Counted from the stretch's first letter, positions 15,959-23,468 are shown. The stretch is 29,373 nucleotides of DNA from UMGS1002 sp045586785 (GCA_045586785.1 JAZNBA010000106.1:1-29373); one strand, 5' to 3'. A program made the numbers and translations. The notes: generated by a model from the letters alone, not told the origin.

Positions 15959-16480
15959 ATGAAAATGGATAAAGAAAAAGAATTGCCGAAAAGAAAGCCT
16001 ACGAGATTGAGAAATTACGATTATAGCACAACGGGCGCGTATTTCATAACGATATGTACGGAAGGTAGGCGACAGATTTTATCTCGCGTTGTAGGGGGCG
16101 ACGTCCTCGACGCCCCGAAAAACGTAGAGCTGTTGTCACACGGAAAAATAGCGGATAAATATATCAATCAATTAAACGAATTTTATGATCATATCACGGT
16201 TGACCGATATGTCATAATGCCCAATCACATTCATGTTATGTTGTTTGTGCGTGTGGACGGGGCGTCGAGGACGTCGCCCCCTACAATACAACATTCGGCG
16301 GTATCGCAATTTGTATCCACGTTCAAACGGTTTTGCAATAAAGAAATAGGCGGAAATATTTGGCAAAGATATTTCAATGACCACATTATAAGAAATCGAC
16401 AAGATTATGAGGAACACATAAAATATATCTGCGAAAATCCAATGCGGTGGTACTACGACGAATTATATGCAGAAGAATAG
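15959..16480 (+). CDS. REP-associated tyrosine transposase (RAYT, Y1/HUH family)
   Basis: A 173-residue single-strand DNA transposase of the IS200-related RAYT group, which acts on REP sequences. The opening KRKPTRLRNYDYSTTGAYFITICT is typical. The HUH metal motif is MPNHIHVML (H90, H92). WQRYFNDHIIRN is at 135-146, and the likely catalytic Tyr is Y150 in RQDYEEHIKYICENP. Two inverted REP copies lie inside the frame without breaking it, encoding about residues 44-54 (VGGDVLDAP) and 100-110 (DGASRTSPPTI). The start at 15959 was chosen over an ATG at 15896 because the family begins here. The ribosome binding site is poor, and 15965 is also possible. Typical RAYTs have no terminal inverted repeats and none were found. 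Confidence 0.88.
   Translation: MKMDKEKELPKRKPTRLRNYDYSTTGAYFITICTEGRRQILSRVVGGDVLDAPKNVELLSHGKIADKYINQLNEFYDHITVDRYVIMPNHIHVMLFVRVDGASRTSPPTIQHSAVSQFVSTFKRFCNKEIGGNIWQRYFNDHIIRNRQDYEEHIKYICENPMRWYYDELYAEE
16089..16117 (+). repeat. REP sequence, left arm of an inverted pair inside the RAYT gene
   Basis: A GTAG tetranucleotide (16091-16094) is followed by an imperfect palindrome: GGGGCG, A/A mismatch, CG, TCCT loop, CG, CGCCCC. This is the classical REP layout recognised by RAYT proteins. All 29 bases are perfectly repeated in inverted orientation at 16258-16286. Confidence 0.85.
16258..16286 (-). repeat. REP sequence, right arm of the inverted pair inside the RAYT gene
   Basis: Exact reverse complement of 16089-16117 over 29 bases, with 140 bases between the arms. 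The spacer encodes the HUH motif. The two arms form a head-to-head BIME-like unit and stay in frame with the transposase. Confidence 0.85.
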
Positions 16481-16563
16481 GGGGTATTGGCTTTGCCCGA
16501 TGCGTGTTGCTTGCAACGTTGTAATACAAAAAAGTACCCCCGCCAAAAACGAGGAATAATACT

Positions 16564-17013
16564 ATGAAAACTTTATTAACAGAACGATTGATTTTGCGAG
16601 ATTGGTATGAGGATGATATTGGTTGCTCAGTCTATAATGAAGATGAGATTAGATACTTGATAAAAGCGAACAATAATTATGCTATCGTTTTAAAAGAAAA
16701 CGATGAGATTATCGGAATTATAGGGTTGAACGAAGATGCCGATGGTAAAGAAAATGTACGCAATGTGGGAGTTAGAATTGTTCCGCAACATCAAAACCGA
16801 GGTTATATAACAGAAGCATTAAGAGCCGTTATTGGATCCGTTAGTAATATAACTGATACATTATCTTGGTTTTGTAAGGCGGAAGATTTGAGAAGTCAAC
16901 ATATAGCAAAAAAATTTGGATTTGTATATGTAAAGACATTTGCTAAAGCTCAGCATAATTTACAGAGTGATTTTTATTACTACATATTAGATAAAAACTC
17001 CAACAGTTTTTGA
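16564..17013 (+). CDS. GNAT family N-acetyltransferase (RimJ/RimL-like), internally shortened
   Basis: A 149-residue acetyl-CoA-dependent acyltransferase. It begins MKTLLTERLILRDWYEDD, the classic start of Acetyltransf_3 proteins. It continues with NYAIVLKENDEIIGIIGL, the acetyl-CoA-binding RIVPQHQNRGYITEALRAVI (R/Q-x-x-G-x-G/A type loop) and the C-terminal AKKFGFVYVKTF. Compared with usual members (about 170-185 residues), roughly 25 residues seem to be missing between the first helix and the strand at about 40. A GAGGAA ribosome binding site (16551-16556) precedes the ATG. The gene is clearly more AT-rich than pepF. Its stop codon lies in the loop of a strong terminator. It may be an acquired, possibly decayed gene, and its substrate is unknown. 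Confidence 0.82.
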   Translation: MKTLLTERLILRDWYEDDIGCSVYNEDEIRYLIKANNNYAIVLKENDEIIGIIGLNEDADGKENVRNVGVRIVPQHQNRGYITEALRAVIGSVSNITDTLSWFCKAEDLRSQHIAKKFGFVYVKTFAKAQHNLQSDFYYYILDKNSNSF

Positions 17014-17029
17014 CCACTGTTGGAGTTTT
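16994..17029 (+). terminator. Bidirectional terminator shared by the GNAT and M28 genes
   Basis: A 14-bp stem (AAAACTCCAACAGT with ACTGTTGGAGTTTT) encloses an 8-base loop that contains the TGA stop of the GNAT gene (17011-17013). T-runs occur on both strands, so it also serves the convergent M28 gene ending at 17064. Confidence 0.9.
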
Positions 17030-17063
17030 AACTTACCTATGAGAAGAAGTCAGACTTACATCT

Positions 17064-18290
17064 TTAGTGCTTCGGGCGCTTTCTGAGCAGATATTCGTCC
17101 AGCTTTGTTTTGATATTATCGGGTATTTCGCGGGATACGGGGCACATAGCGGCGTTAGCCATGCGGGACGCGAAGGCGGTGATAAAGTCGATATCCTTTT
17201 GCATATGCTCTGTTTTCATAACTGCCTTTGTGTCGTAGCTGTTGTGTATGGGCGCCAGGTTAGGTCCTGCCACGCGGGCAAAGGACACAGCGGGCACGCC
17301 CTTATCGGCAAAGGGTGTGGAGTCGCTGGAGTATACGTCCTGATATGCCTTGACCTGGAAGCCAAGCTCGCTGCCCATATACGAAATATAGTTCACCAGC
17401 TGCATCTCGCAGGTTGCGCATGCGATAAATTTTCCCATGATACAGCCTATCATATCAAGGTTGATAACCAGCGCGATATTTTTCAGCTCGTCCTCGTGGG
17501 CGGCAACATATGCCTTGGAGCCCAACAGACCACGCTCTTCACTGCCGCAGAAAACAAATCGCATAGCATAGCGGTGGGGATTTTTGGAGAAATACTCAGC
17601 CATACCGATAAGTCCGATACAGCCCGACATATTATCGTACGCACCCTGGGAGAGCGACGTGGTATCATAGTGAGCGGTAAACACGATCTGCTCGTCGATC
17701 TCACCCTTGAGGTCAACAATGACATTTTGAGAATTACCCTTGTATTCGTCCTGCTTCAGCGTGATCTTGGCGATTTTTGCGTCAGAATTGATTATTTCAA
17801 CAGCGTCCTTGGCGTTGATATTGACACCCGGGATCTTTTCGCCGTTTGAAACGTAAGAGCGTAACTCTCTATGGTCGATATCGCGGTCAGCAAAGTTTAC
17901 GTTTCCGTCGTAGGTAATAAAGCCGACAGCGCCGTTTTCCAGCATATCGCGGTATCTCCAGTAACCGAGGTAGCCGTCTATCATTACTATCTTGCCGCGA
18001 CACTGGGACAGAGAGTATTTATCACTGTCGGTCAGGTAGTAAAGCGGCGCTTCAACCTCGCCCGAGCCTGAGCACAAATAACCCTTGCAAGGTATGTCTT
18101 TACCGTCAACTGTCAGCGTCGCGCTCTCCATGGTTGCCATATCTACCTCGAAGCTTTCAAGACGTGCTTCAAGTCCCAGCTCTCCGCACACTTGCTTTAT
18201 ATATTCAGCGGCGCGAAGCTCCTCAGCGCTGCCGCCCGTATGCACATAAGCGGTTTCGGCAAATATTTTTTGAATAAGCTCTGCTTTCAT
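17064..18290 (-). CDS. M28 family zinc aminopeptidase with an inserted PA-like domain
   Basis: A 408-residue dizinc peptidase. Catalytic-core ligands are H207/D209 (TAHYDT), D219 (GAYDNMSG), E251/E252 (GSEERGLLGS), D279 (INLDMIG) and H349 (IHNSYDT), all present. Residues about 80-175 (APLYYLTD to VNINA) look like the protease-associated domain often inserted in this family. There is no signal peptide or anchor, unlike many M28 enzymes, so it probably acts in the cytoplasm on imported peptides. AAAGGAA precedes the ATG. The gene lies 17 bases downstream of the M55 gene, so the two form an operon from the promoter at 19157-19185. Confidence 0.88.
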   Translation of the reverse strand: MKAELIQKIFAETAYVHTGGSAEELRAAEYIKQVCGELGLEARLESFEVDMATMESATLTVDGKDIPCKGYLCSGSGEVEAPLYYLTDSDKYSLSQCRGKIVMIDGYLGYWRYRDMLENGAVGFITYDGNVNFADRDIDHRELRSYVSNGEKIPGVNINAKDAVEIINSDAKIAKITLKQDEYKGNSQNVIVDLKGEIDEQIVFTAHYDTTSLSQGAYDNMSGCIGLIGMAEYFSKNPHRYAMRFVFCGSEERGLLGSKAYVAAHEDELKNIALVINLDMIGCIMGKFIACATCEMQLVNYISYMGSELGFQVKAYQDVYSSDSTPFADKGVPAVSFARVAGPNLAPIHNSYDTKAVMKTEHMQKDIDFITAFASRMANAAMCPVSREIPDNIKTKLDEYLLRKRPKH

Positions 18291-18307
18291 AATTCAAATT
18301 CCTTTCT

Positions 18308-19135
18308 TTATATACATTTTATAAATTCGTTTATATTATGAACCGTGGACACCACAGTGTGCGCGTCCTTGCCCAGAATTTCATCGTCAAGATATGCGGA
18401 ATCCAACCCTGCGTCGGTAAGTCTCTCCAGATATTTTGCAGCATCCTCCACTCGCTTGAAGGACTTTTCCATTGTGGCGGGGAAGGTCAATCGCCGCGCA
18501 CAACCTTCCGTCGTAACCGCCTCGACAATTTTTGATTTTATATCAGACGTCAGCTCGCCGTTATCACGGAACTCCGCGCGGTTGCGTTCAAGCTCCTTTT
18601 TGGTCGTTACCGTGACGATATCGCTCACCGCGCGCTTTGCCTGACTGCAAGCGATGTCACCGCCCGCAAAAAATCTTGACGGCATACCCTGCTCAGCGGC
18701 GATGTAAGCGTCCATATCTATCTCGCCTATATATCGACCGTTCAATTTATAATACTGCACCGTTTTACTGCTCATGGTGTGCGCCAGCACACCGCCCAGC
18801 GTGCCCTCCATAGCGTGGTAGCCGAAGTAACAAATACAGTCGAATCGGCCGCAAGCAAAGCTCATACGCGGCTGTGTCAGGTCGGGGGACAGCAATTCAA
18901 TACGCGAATCCAGCTTTTCACCCTCAATATTATTGCCGCCGCCGTGGTTATCCCACAGCGCCACACGCTCCGCTCCTGCGTCAAAAAGTGCTTCTGCCGC
19001 CGAGTTTACCTCAATTATTGCCTGCTCGCGTGCCCGGAACCACTGCTCGGTCTGCTTGGAGAGCGCCATATACGGCTCACCTACTACATTATTGACGCCT
19101 TCAAGATCAAGCGCAATAAGAATTCTTTTATACAT
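18308..19135 (-). CDS. M55 family D-aminopeptidase (DppA-like)
   Basis: A 275-residue zinc peptidase related to Bacillus DppA, which releases N-terminal D-amino acids such as D-Ala. Expected metal and active-site residues are all present: D10 and E12 (ALDLEGVNN), H64 (WDNHGGG), H107 (GYHAME) and E138 (IGEIDMDAY). LNGRYIGEIDMDAYIAAEQGMP is a family hallmark. The start at 19135 was preferred over a GTG at 19147 because AAGGTGGTGA lies 5 bases before the ATG. It is the first gene of an operon with the M28 peptidase. D-peptide or peptidoglycan fragment recycling is the likely role, which is inference from the family. Confidence 0.87.
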   Translation of the reverse strand: MYKRILIALDLEGVNNVVGEPYMALSKQTEQWFRAREQAIIEVNSAAEALFDAGAERVALWDNHGGGNNIEGEKLDSRIELLSPDLTQPRMSFACGRFDCICYFGYHAMEGTLGGVLAHTMSSKTVQYYKLNGRYIGEIDMDAYIAAEQGMPSRFFAGGDIACSQAKRAVSDIVTVTTKKELERNRAEFRDNGELTSDIKSKIVEAVTTEGCARRLTFPATMEKSFKRVEDAAKYLERLTDAGLDSAYLDDEILGKDAHTVVSTVHNINEFIKCI

Positions 19136-19156
19136 ATACGTCACCACCTTTGATTT

Positions 19157-19185
19157 ATTATATCACAATAAAAGCGGTGTGTAAA
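19157..19185 (-). promoter_or_regulatory. Sigma-A promoter of the M55-M28 operon
   Basis: On the minus strand, TTTACA (19185-19180) and TATAAT (19162-19157) are 17 bases apart, with the ATG at 19135. It is divergent from the promoter at 19232-19261. Confidence 0.88.
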
Positions 19186-19231
19186 GAGGGCGATATTTTA
19201 AATACGTCCGTAAATTCAGTTTTCAAACCAC

Positions 19232-19261
19232 TTGATTTTTTGGTACCGATTATTGTATAAT
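19232..19261 (+). promoter_or_regulatory. Sigma-A promoter of the hydroxyacid dehydrogenase-lyase operon
   Basis: TTGATT (19232-19237) and TATAAT (19256-19261) are 18 bases apart. The spacer contains GGTACC. The AAGGAG ribosome binding site follows at 19292-19297. Confidence 0.8.
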
Positions 19262-19304
19262 AATAAAAAGCCTTTATTTGTACAAACCATCAAGGAGACG
19301 TACT

Positions 19305-20312
19305 ATGAAAATGTTTGTTTCACTTCCGAAAAACTCGGTATTCCCAACATTTTTTACTGACGATAATATATCTTTTGCAAAGTCTCTCGGTCAGGTTGTC
19401 TGGAATGAACGCGGCGAGCAGCTCACGCACGAGGAAATAGCCCAACAAATAGGCGACAGCGAGGTATACGTAACCGGCTGGGGCTCGCCCCGTCTTGACG
19501 CGCGCATACTTGACAGCGCGCCGAATCTCAAGCTGCTTGTGCACTTATGCGGCACGGTAGTGCCTTTTGTCAGCGACGAGATGTGGGAAAGAGGTATAAG
19601 AGTCATTTCGGGAAACGACTTTTTCGCGGAATCCGTAGCGGAAGGAACTATCGGCTACATACTATCTGCCCTGCGGGATATTCCGAAATACAGTCACCGA
19701 CTGAAGAATGAGAAAACATGGAAGTCCTCAGGCGACTTCAACAGAGGTCTGCTGGGGAAGACGGTCGGTATCGTCAGCTACGGAGCTATCGCGCGCCACC
19801 TTGTAAAAATGTTAACGCCGTTCCGCGTCAAAATAAAGATCTACGACATAAAGCCCTTGCCGGAGGAACACGTTATTAAATACGGTCTGCAGCAGGTAAG
19901 TATTGACGAAATATTCTCGACCTGCGACATAGTAACTCTGCACACTCCGCTAAATGAAAATACGCATCATTTAATAGGTCATGACCTGCTTTCCCTGCTG
20001 CCGCCCGACTCGCTGTTTATCAACACGTCGCGCGGCGCCGTTGTCGATCAATACGCGCTGGAGCAACAGCTCAAAACGGGACGCTTCCGCGCGGTGCTCG
20101 ACGTATATGAAAAAGAGCCGCTTCCCCTCGACAGCACGCTGTTCGACCTTGACAACATTATACTTATGCCACACATGGCAGGTCCGACTGTCGATCTGCG
20201 GCGCGATATTACAAAAGCATTGCTGTTTGAAGCCGCTCGGTTCTTAGAAAATGGCACTCCGCTCACACATGAGATCAGCCGCGACACGGCTGCCATGATG
20301 TCAAGAAAGTAA
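19305..20312 (+). CDS. D-isomer-specific 2-hydroxyacid dehydrogenase
   Basis: A 335-residue NAD(P)-dependent dehydrogenase interconverting 2-hydroxy and 2-keto acids. The catalytic triad is visible as R243 (INTSRGAVVD), E271 (DVYEKEPL) and H290 (LMPHMAG). The Rossmann turn, usually GxGxxG, reads SYGAIA (158-163): the first and third Gly are replaced. The ATG at 19305 was chosen over a TTG at 19278 because AAGGAG sits 8 bases before it. The gene is 12 bases upstream of the heparinase-like gene, so it may reduce or oxidise an acid released by that enzyme. The family includes 3-phosphoglycerate, hydroxypyruvate and glyoxylate enzymes, and I cannot tell which applies. Confidence 0.87.
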   Translation: MKMFVSLPKNSVFPTFFTDDNISFAKSLGQVVWNERGEQLTHEEIAQQIGDSEVYVTGWGSPRLDARILDSAPNLKLLVHLCGTVVPFVSDEMWERGIRVISGNDFFAESVAEGTIGYILSALRDIPKYSHRLKNEKTWKSSGDFNRGLLGKTVGIVSYGAIARHLVKMLTPFRVKIKIYDIKPLPEEHVIKYGLQQVSIDEIFSTCDIVTLHTPLNENTHHLIGHDLLSLLPPDSLFINTSRGAVVDQYALEQQLKTGRFRAVLDVYEKEPLPLDSTLFDLDNIILMPHMAGPTVDLRRDITKALLFEAARFLENGTPLTHEISRDTAAMMSRK

Positions 20313-20324
20313 AGGAGAAAAATT

Positions 20325-22166
20325 ATGCTGTGCTCACCTTATAAAATACCGTCCATACTTCCGCCGTCCGAACATCCGCGCCTTATGCTACGCGCGAAAG
20401 ACATATGTCGCATCAAGGATGCGATAAAAAACGCGCACGGTACGGATGCCGGCGCACTGTTTGACGAGCTGTGCGATTTCCCCATCAAAGGCATCGGCGC
20501 TACTCCGTCACTCGGAACTTATCATTTAAAGGAATATCTTGCGCTGGAGGCGCGTGCGTTGCGCGCGCTGTTAAACGGCGACAAAGATCAAGGGCGCACC
20601 GCCATTGAGCTTTTGATGTTTTTGTTGCGCGAGGTAATCGTTGCAGAAAAGCTCATGAGCGCACGCTTTTCAGGACACTTAATTTTTCTCGCGTCCGAGG
20701 TCTACGACTGGTGCTATGTTTGGCTTACGCGTGAGGAGCGCGACGAGATAATCGAGCGTTGCGAAGCATTGGCGCAAAAATATTTTGAAATGGGGTATCC
20801 CCCCAAAAAGCAAGCCGCCATCAGCGGTCACGGCAACGAGGCACAGCTGCTTCGCGACCTGTTGGCTTTTTCCATCGCAGTATACGACGAGCGTCCCGAC
20901 ATATACAACTATTGCGCGGGGCGGCTTTTCGACGAATATCTGCCCACCTACACAAAGGTTTTTGAGGGTGAATTTCACCCTCAGGGTCCTTGCTACGGCT
21001 CTTACCGATACGCATGGGCGATGTGGTTCGGGCTTTTGATATATTCCATGAGCGACGAGCGCGTATTGCCGCCCTGCACCGTCAACACAGCCGACAGCTT
21101 TATTTACCTGCGCCGCCCGGACGGCGAGGCTCTGCGCCTGGGCGACGATTACAACGAAACAAAAGCGCTGTATACTCACAAAAATCCTTTTGCCGTGCCG
21201 CTTTTTCTTGCCGCGGCGTACAGTGGAAACGGACTTTGGTATGACGAGGCGCAAAAGCAAATGCGCCGTGAATATCTTGTGCCGCTTGCTCACGGCTACG
21301 ACTACTATGATGAGGGCGCGTACGGCGAAGGCGTCATTTCTCCCTCGGTATACTTTATCTGGGACAAGCTCACCACACTTACCGATACGCAATCTCTTCC
21401 CATAGCGCGCTATTTCGGTTGGCCCGTGGGCTGTACCGTTTACAATGACGGTGAGCGTCTGATCTTAATGAAGCTCGGCTGTCTTTGGGGCGCAAATCAC
21501 GACCATCTGGATACAGGTTGCTTTCAGATATACGACGGCGAGATACTTGCCTCCGATTCGGGCGTATACGACAGCTACAACTCGCCACATCGCAAAAATT
21601 ACACAAGACATACCCTCGCGCACAACTGCATTTTAGTGGACGGTGCAGGCACGCGCATGCCGAGAGACCGAAAAGAGCCGCACACGCTTGAAGTATGGCT
21701 GGCTGAATACGGCATGGCAAAAGTCATAAGTCACATTGAAACGCAAGACATGTATGAGCTTGAGGGCGATTTGAGCGAGGCATACTGTGAGAGTTGCGAG
21801 TCAGTCACGCGCAAAATGCGCTGGGAACCGTATTGCGGGGAACGCGGAGTATTCACGGTGTGGGATTCGGTAACGCCCAAAGATCCGAATTCTACGGTAA
21901 CATTTGTCCTTCACTGTCAGAGCGAACCGCTGATCGATGGAAATAAAATTGTAATTCCGGGCAATAAGCGCGAGCTGCATTGCCGTGTCAAAGCGCCGGA
22001 CAATATAGATATCACCTGCATCGGAGGATATGGGCACCAATTTGAAGTTAACAACGTCCAATATGAGCCGGCGGTCAACACCTCGGAACAAGGTTGGGGA
22101 CGCATAGAAATATCGGCAACGGGAAAAGTCAATTTCGAGATCAAAATGGAGATAATCAAAAAGTAA
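20325..22166 (+). CDS. Heparinase II/III-like polysaccharide or oligosaccharide lyase
   Basis: A 613-residue protein with the two-domain heparinase II/III layout. An alpha/alpha toroid covers about 1-330, and a beta-sandwich covers about 370-610. The sandwich opens with ANHDHLDTGCFQIY (H392, H394, D396) and RHTLAHNCILVDG. In the toroid, H169 (SGHGNEAQ) and Y224 (CYGSYRY) are 55 residues apart, the same spacing as the catalytic H202 and Y257 of Pedobacter heparinase II. No signal peptide is present, so it should act on imported uronic-acid-containing oligosaccharides in the cytoplasm. A GGAG ribosome binding site precedes the ATG. It is the second gene of the operon and is followed by a terminator at 22233-22258. 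The exact substrate is unknown. Confidence 0.82.
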   Translation: MLCSPYKIPSILPPSEHPRLMLRAKDICRIKDAIKNAHGTDAGALFDELCDFPIKGIGATPSLGTYHLKEYLALEARALRALLNGDKDQGRTAIELLMFLLREVIVAEKLMSARFSGHLIFLASEVYDWCYVWLTREERDEIIERCEALAQKYFEMGYPPKKQAAISGHGNEAQLLRDLLAFSIAVYDERPDIYNYCAGRLFDEYLPTYTKVFEGEFHPQGPCYGSYRYAWAMWFGLLIYSMSDERVLPPCTVNTADSFIYLRRPDGEALRLGDDYNETKALYTHKNPFAVPLFLAAAYSGNGLWYDEAQKQMRREYLVPLAHGYDYYDEGAYGEGVISPSVYFIWDKLTTLTDTQSLPIARYFGWPVGCTVYNDGERLILMKLGCLWGANHDHLDTGCFQIYDGEILASDSGVYDSYNSPHRKNYTRHTLAHNCILVDGAGTRMPRDRKEPHTLEVWLAEYGMAKVISHIETQDMYELEGDLSEAYCESCESVTRKMRWEPYCGERGVFTVWDSVTPKDPNSTVTFVLHCQSEPLIDGNKIVIPGNKRELHCRVKAPDNIDITCIGGYGHQFEVNNVQYEPAVNTSEQGWGRIEISATGKVNFEIKMEIIKK

Positions 22167-22232
22167 AATTTTTTGATTTACAACGTGAAAACACCGAAAG
22201 CTTAGGCGTCGGGTGCTAAAGGACAGTCAAAA

Positions 22233-22258
22233 AGCCGATATGGAAATCCGTATCGGCT
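22233..22258 (+). terminator. Terminator of the dehydrogenase-lyase operon
   Basis: An 11-bp stem (AGCCGATATGG with CCGTATCGGCT, one G-T pair) has an AAAT loop. It is flanked by AAAA on the left and ATTTTCTATT on the right, so it can work in both directions. Confidence 0.8.
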
Positions 22259-22318
22259 ATTTTCTATTGCACCGCCGCGTTCGGTGGTGAGTAAGTGCGC
22301 ATTTCCTGATAGTTTTTA

Positions 22319-22517
22319 GTGATATGCTGTCTTCGACAGCGTGATATTTTTGCTGCCGCAAAAGTGATATTACTCTGCAGGCAGAGCAGTTATATTCTAT
22401 TCGCCCATAAACTTGCGTAGCAAATACCACTCGTCGTAAGACGAATATCACTGCAAAGCAATATAACTCGCCGGGAGGCGAATAGAGTTGGCGTTGTGTC
22501 CTTAGGAACACAACGCC
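22319..22517. repeat. Multi-hairpin element 1 (GTGATATT words alternating with hairpins)
   Basis: The left half has GTGATAT/GTKATATT words at 22319, 22341, 22364 and 22389, separated by small hairpins (GCTGTC-TTC-GACAGC; TTTTGC-TGCC-GCAAAA; CTCTGC-AG-GCAGAG). The right half has reverse-complement words AATACCAC (22423), AATATCAC (22444) and AATATAAC (22460) with hairpins between them (TCGTC-GTAA-GACGA). CTATTCGCC at 22398 can pair with GGCGAATAG at 22477. A 10-bp stem at 22490-22517 closes the right side. It is non-coding and structured, and its function is unknown. A second element with the same grammar lies at 28873-29054. Confidence 0.75.
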
Positions 22518-22534
22518 CATACTCTCGGTATTTT

Positions 22535-23389
22535 TTACTTATTATTTTTATAATATTCAAATCTGCTGATCAGGTAGTGACCGACCTTTGCCATAAAGAC
22601 CATGCCGTCGGGGCACAAGGGGGTGGGAACCTTCTTTAAAAATCCTGCTGACTCATAGTTAAGGTCGCCCTTATAGTCGATATCTGCCAGCGCTTTCATA
22701 ACGCTTTCCCATTCAACATTGCCGTAATAAGGCAGTGTGTGTGAGTCCTTATCACCGAAATTATCGTGAACGTGCGTGCAACCGTCAACAAGTCGATCAC
22801 CCAGCTTGATGATAGCTTCAGCAGGGTCAACGCCCTGGAACAGGCAGTGACCAACGTCAAAGCAAATGGTAAATACGGGATCATTCAGCGCGTCAAAAAG
22901 CTTGATCAAGCGCTCGGGAGTAGATGTAACAGAGTCACGACCTATATTTTCAATCGCGATCTTTATACCGAATTCCTTTGCATACGGAATCAGTCTCTTA
23001 TAAAAATTAAAGTTATATTCGAACAGCTTTTCAGCATTATCATCTTCCGCATACTTAAGGTGGCAGCAAGGATGAACAACAATCATGGGTGCGCCCAGAT
23101 ATGCGGCATTCTGCATACCTTGAACGATATCCCAGAATCTAGGCTCATTTTTCTCATCTTCGGGGAAGCTGGACGGGAAGGGTGCGTGAGCCTGACAAAT
23201 TGCTATACCCTGCTCCTTGGCGTACTTTGCCAAATCAATGTAAAACTGCTTGTCATGCTCTTTAGTATGATATTCACCAACGTCGTTATTGAAATCCATA
23301 CCTTGAATACCCGCTTTAGCAAAAATATTAAAGGTCTCTTTAATTCCAAATGCATCGTGAAACCTCATCATATTTGAAGATAGTAACAT
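22535..23389 (-). CDS. Sugar phosphate isomerase/epimerase-like TIM barrel (xylose isomerase-like)
   Basis: A 284-residue AP-endonuclease-2/xylose-isomerase-like barrel. The likely metal-binding set is E147 (IAIENIG), D178 and H181 (CFDVGHC), H206/H208 (THVHDNFGDKDSH) and E246 (LNYESAGF), the pattern of sugar epimerases and isomerases such as IolE- and Hyi-type proteins. H106 (VVHPCCH) is also conserved in the family. There is no export signal. An AAAGGAGAC ribosome binding site lies just before the ATG at 23389. It has its own promoter with a palindrome at the transcription start, suggesting dedicated repression. Its neighbours suggest carbohydrate or acid catabolism. The substrate cannot be read from the sequence. 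Confidence 0.82.
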   Translation of the reverse strand: MLLSSNMMRFHDAFGIKETFNIFAKAGIQGMDFNNDVGEYHTKEHDKQFYIDLAKYAKEQGIAICQAHAPFPSSFPEDEKNEPRFWDIVQGMQNAAYLGAPMIVVHPCCHLKYAEDDNAEKLFEYNFNFYKRLIPYAKEFGIKIAIENIGRDSVTSTPERLIKLFDALNDPVFTICFDVGHCLFQGVDPAEAIIKLGDRLVDGCTHVHDNFGDKDSHTLPYYGNVEWESVMKALADIDYKGDLNYESAGFLKKVPTPLCPDGMVFMAKVGHYLISRFEYYKNNK

Positions 23390-23421
23390 AGTTTGTCTCC
23401 TTTAGCACATGTTTTGCGTTT

Positions 23422-23435
23422 TTGGTATATACCAA
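23422..23435. promoter_or_regulatory. Palindromic operator candidate upstream of the TIM-barrel gene
   Basis: TTGGTATATACCAA is a perfect 14-bp palindrome that starts 4 bases after the -10 box and covers the predicted transcription start. Similar GGTAT...ATACC palindromes are bound by GntR-family repressors of uronate and sugar-acid genes, so a GntR-type repressor is the best guess. No regulator gene is in the window. Confidence 0.55.
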
Positions 23436-23439
23436 TATC

Positions 23440-23468
23440 ATAATATCATATTGAGAAATAAAAATCAA
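23440..23468 (-). promoter_or_regulatory. Sigma-A promoter of the TIM-barrel gene
   Basis: On the minus strand, TTGATT (23468-23463) and TATTAT (23445-23440) are 17 bases apart, between the M81 gene and the TIM-barrel gene. Some read-through from the M81 gene is possible, since no terminator separates them. Confidence 0.7.

Larger units (their letters stand above)
22167..22534. other. Intergenic region between convergent genes
   Basis: 368 bases between the heparinase-like (+) and TIM-barrel (-) genes. They hold a terminator (22233-22258) and a multi-hairpin element (22319-22517). No credible coding sequence was seen. Confidence 0.7.

Noticed and set aside
22319..22517. CRISPR array
   Set aside because: The repeated words are only 8 bases, invert in the middle, and the intervening segments are hairpins of 10-17 bases. 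No cas genes are nearby.
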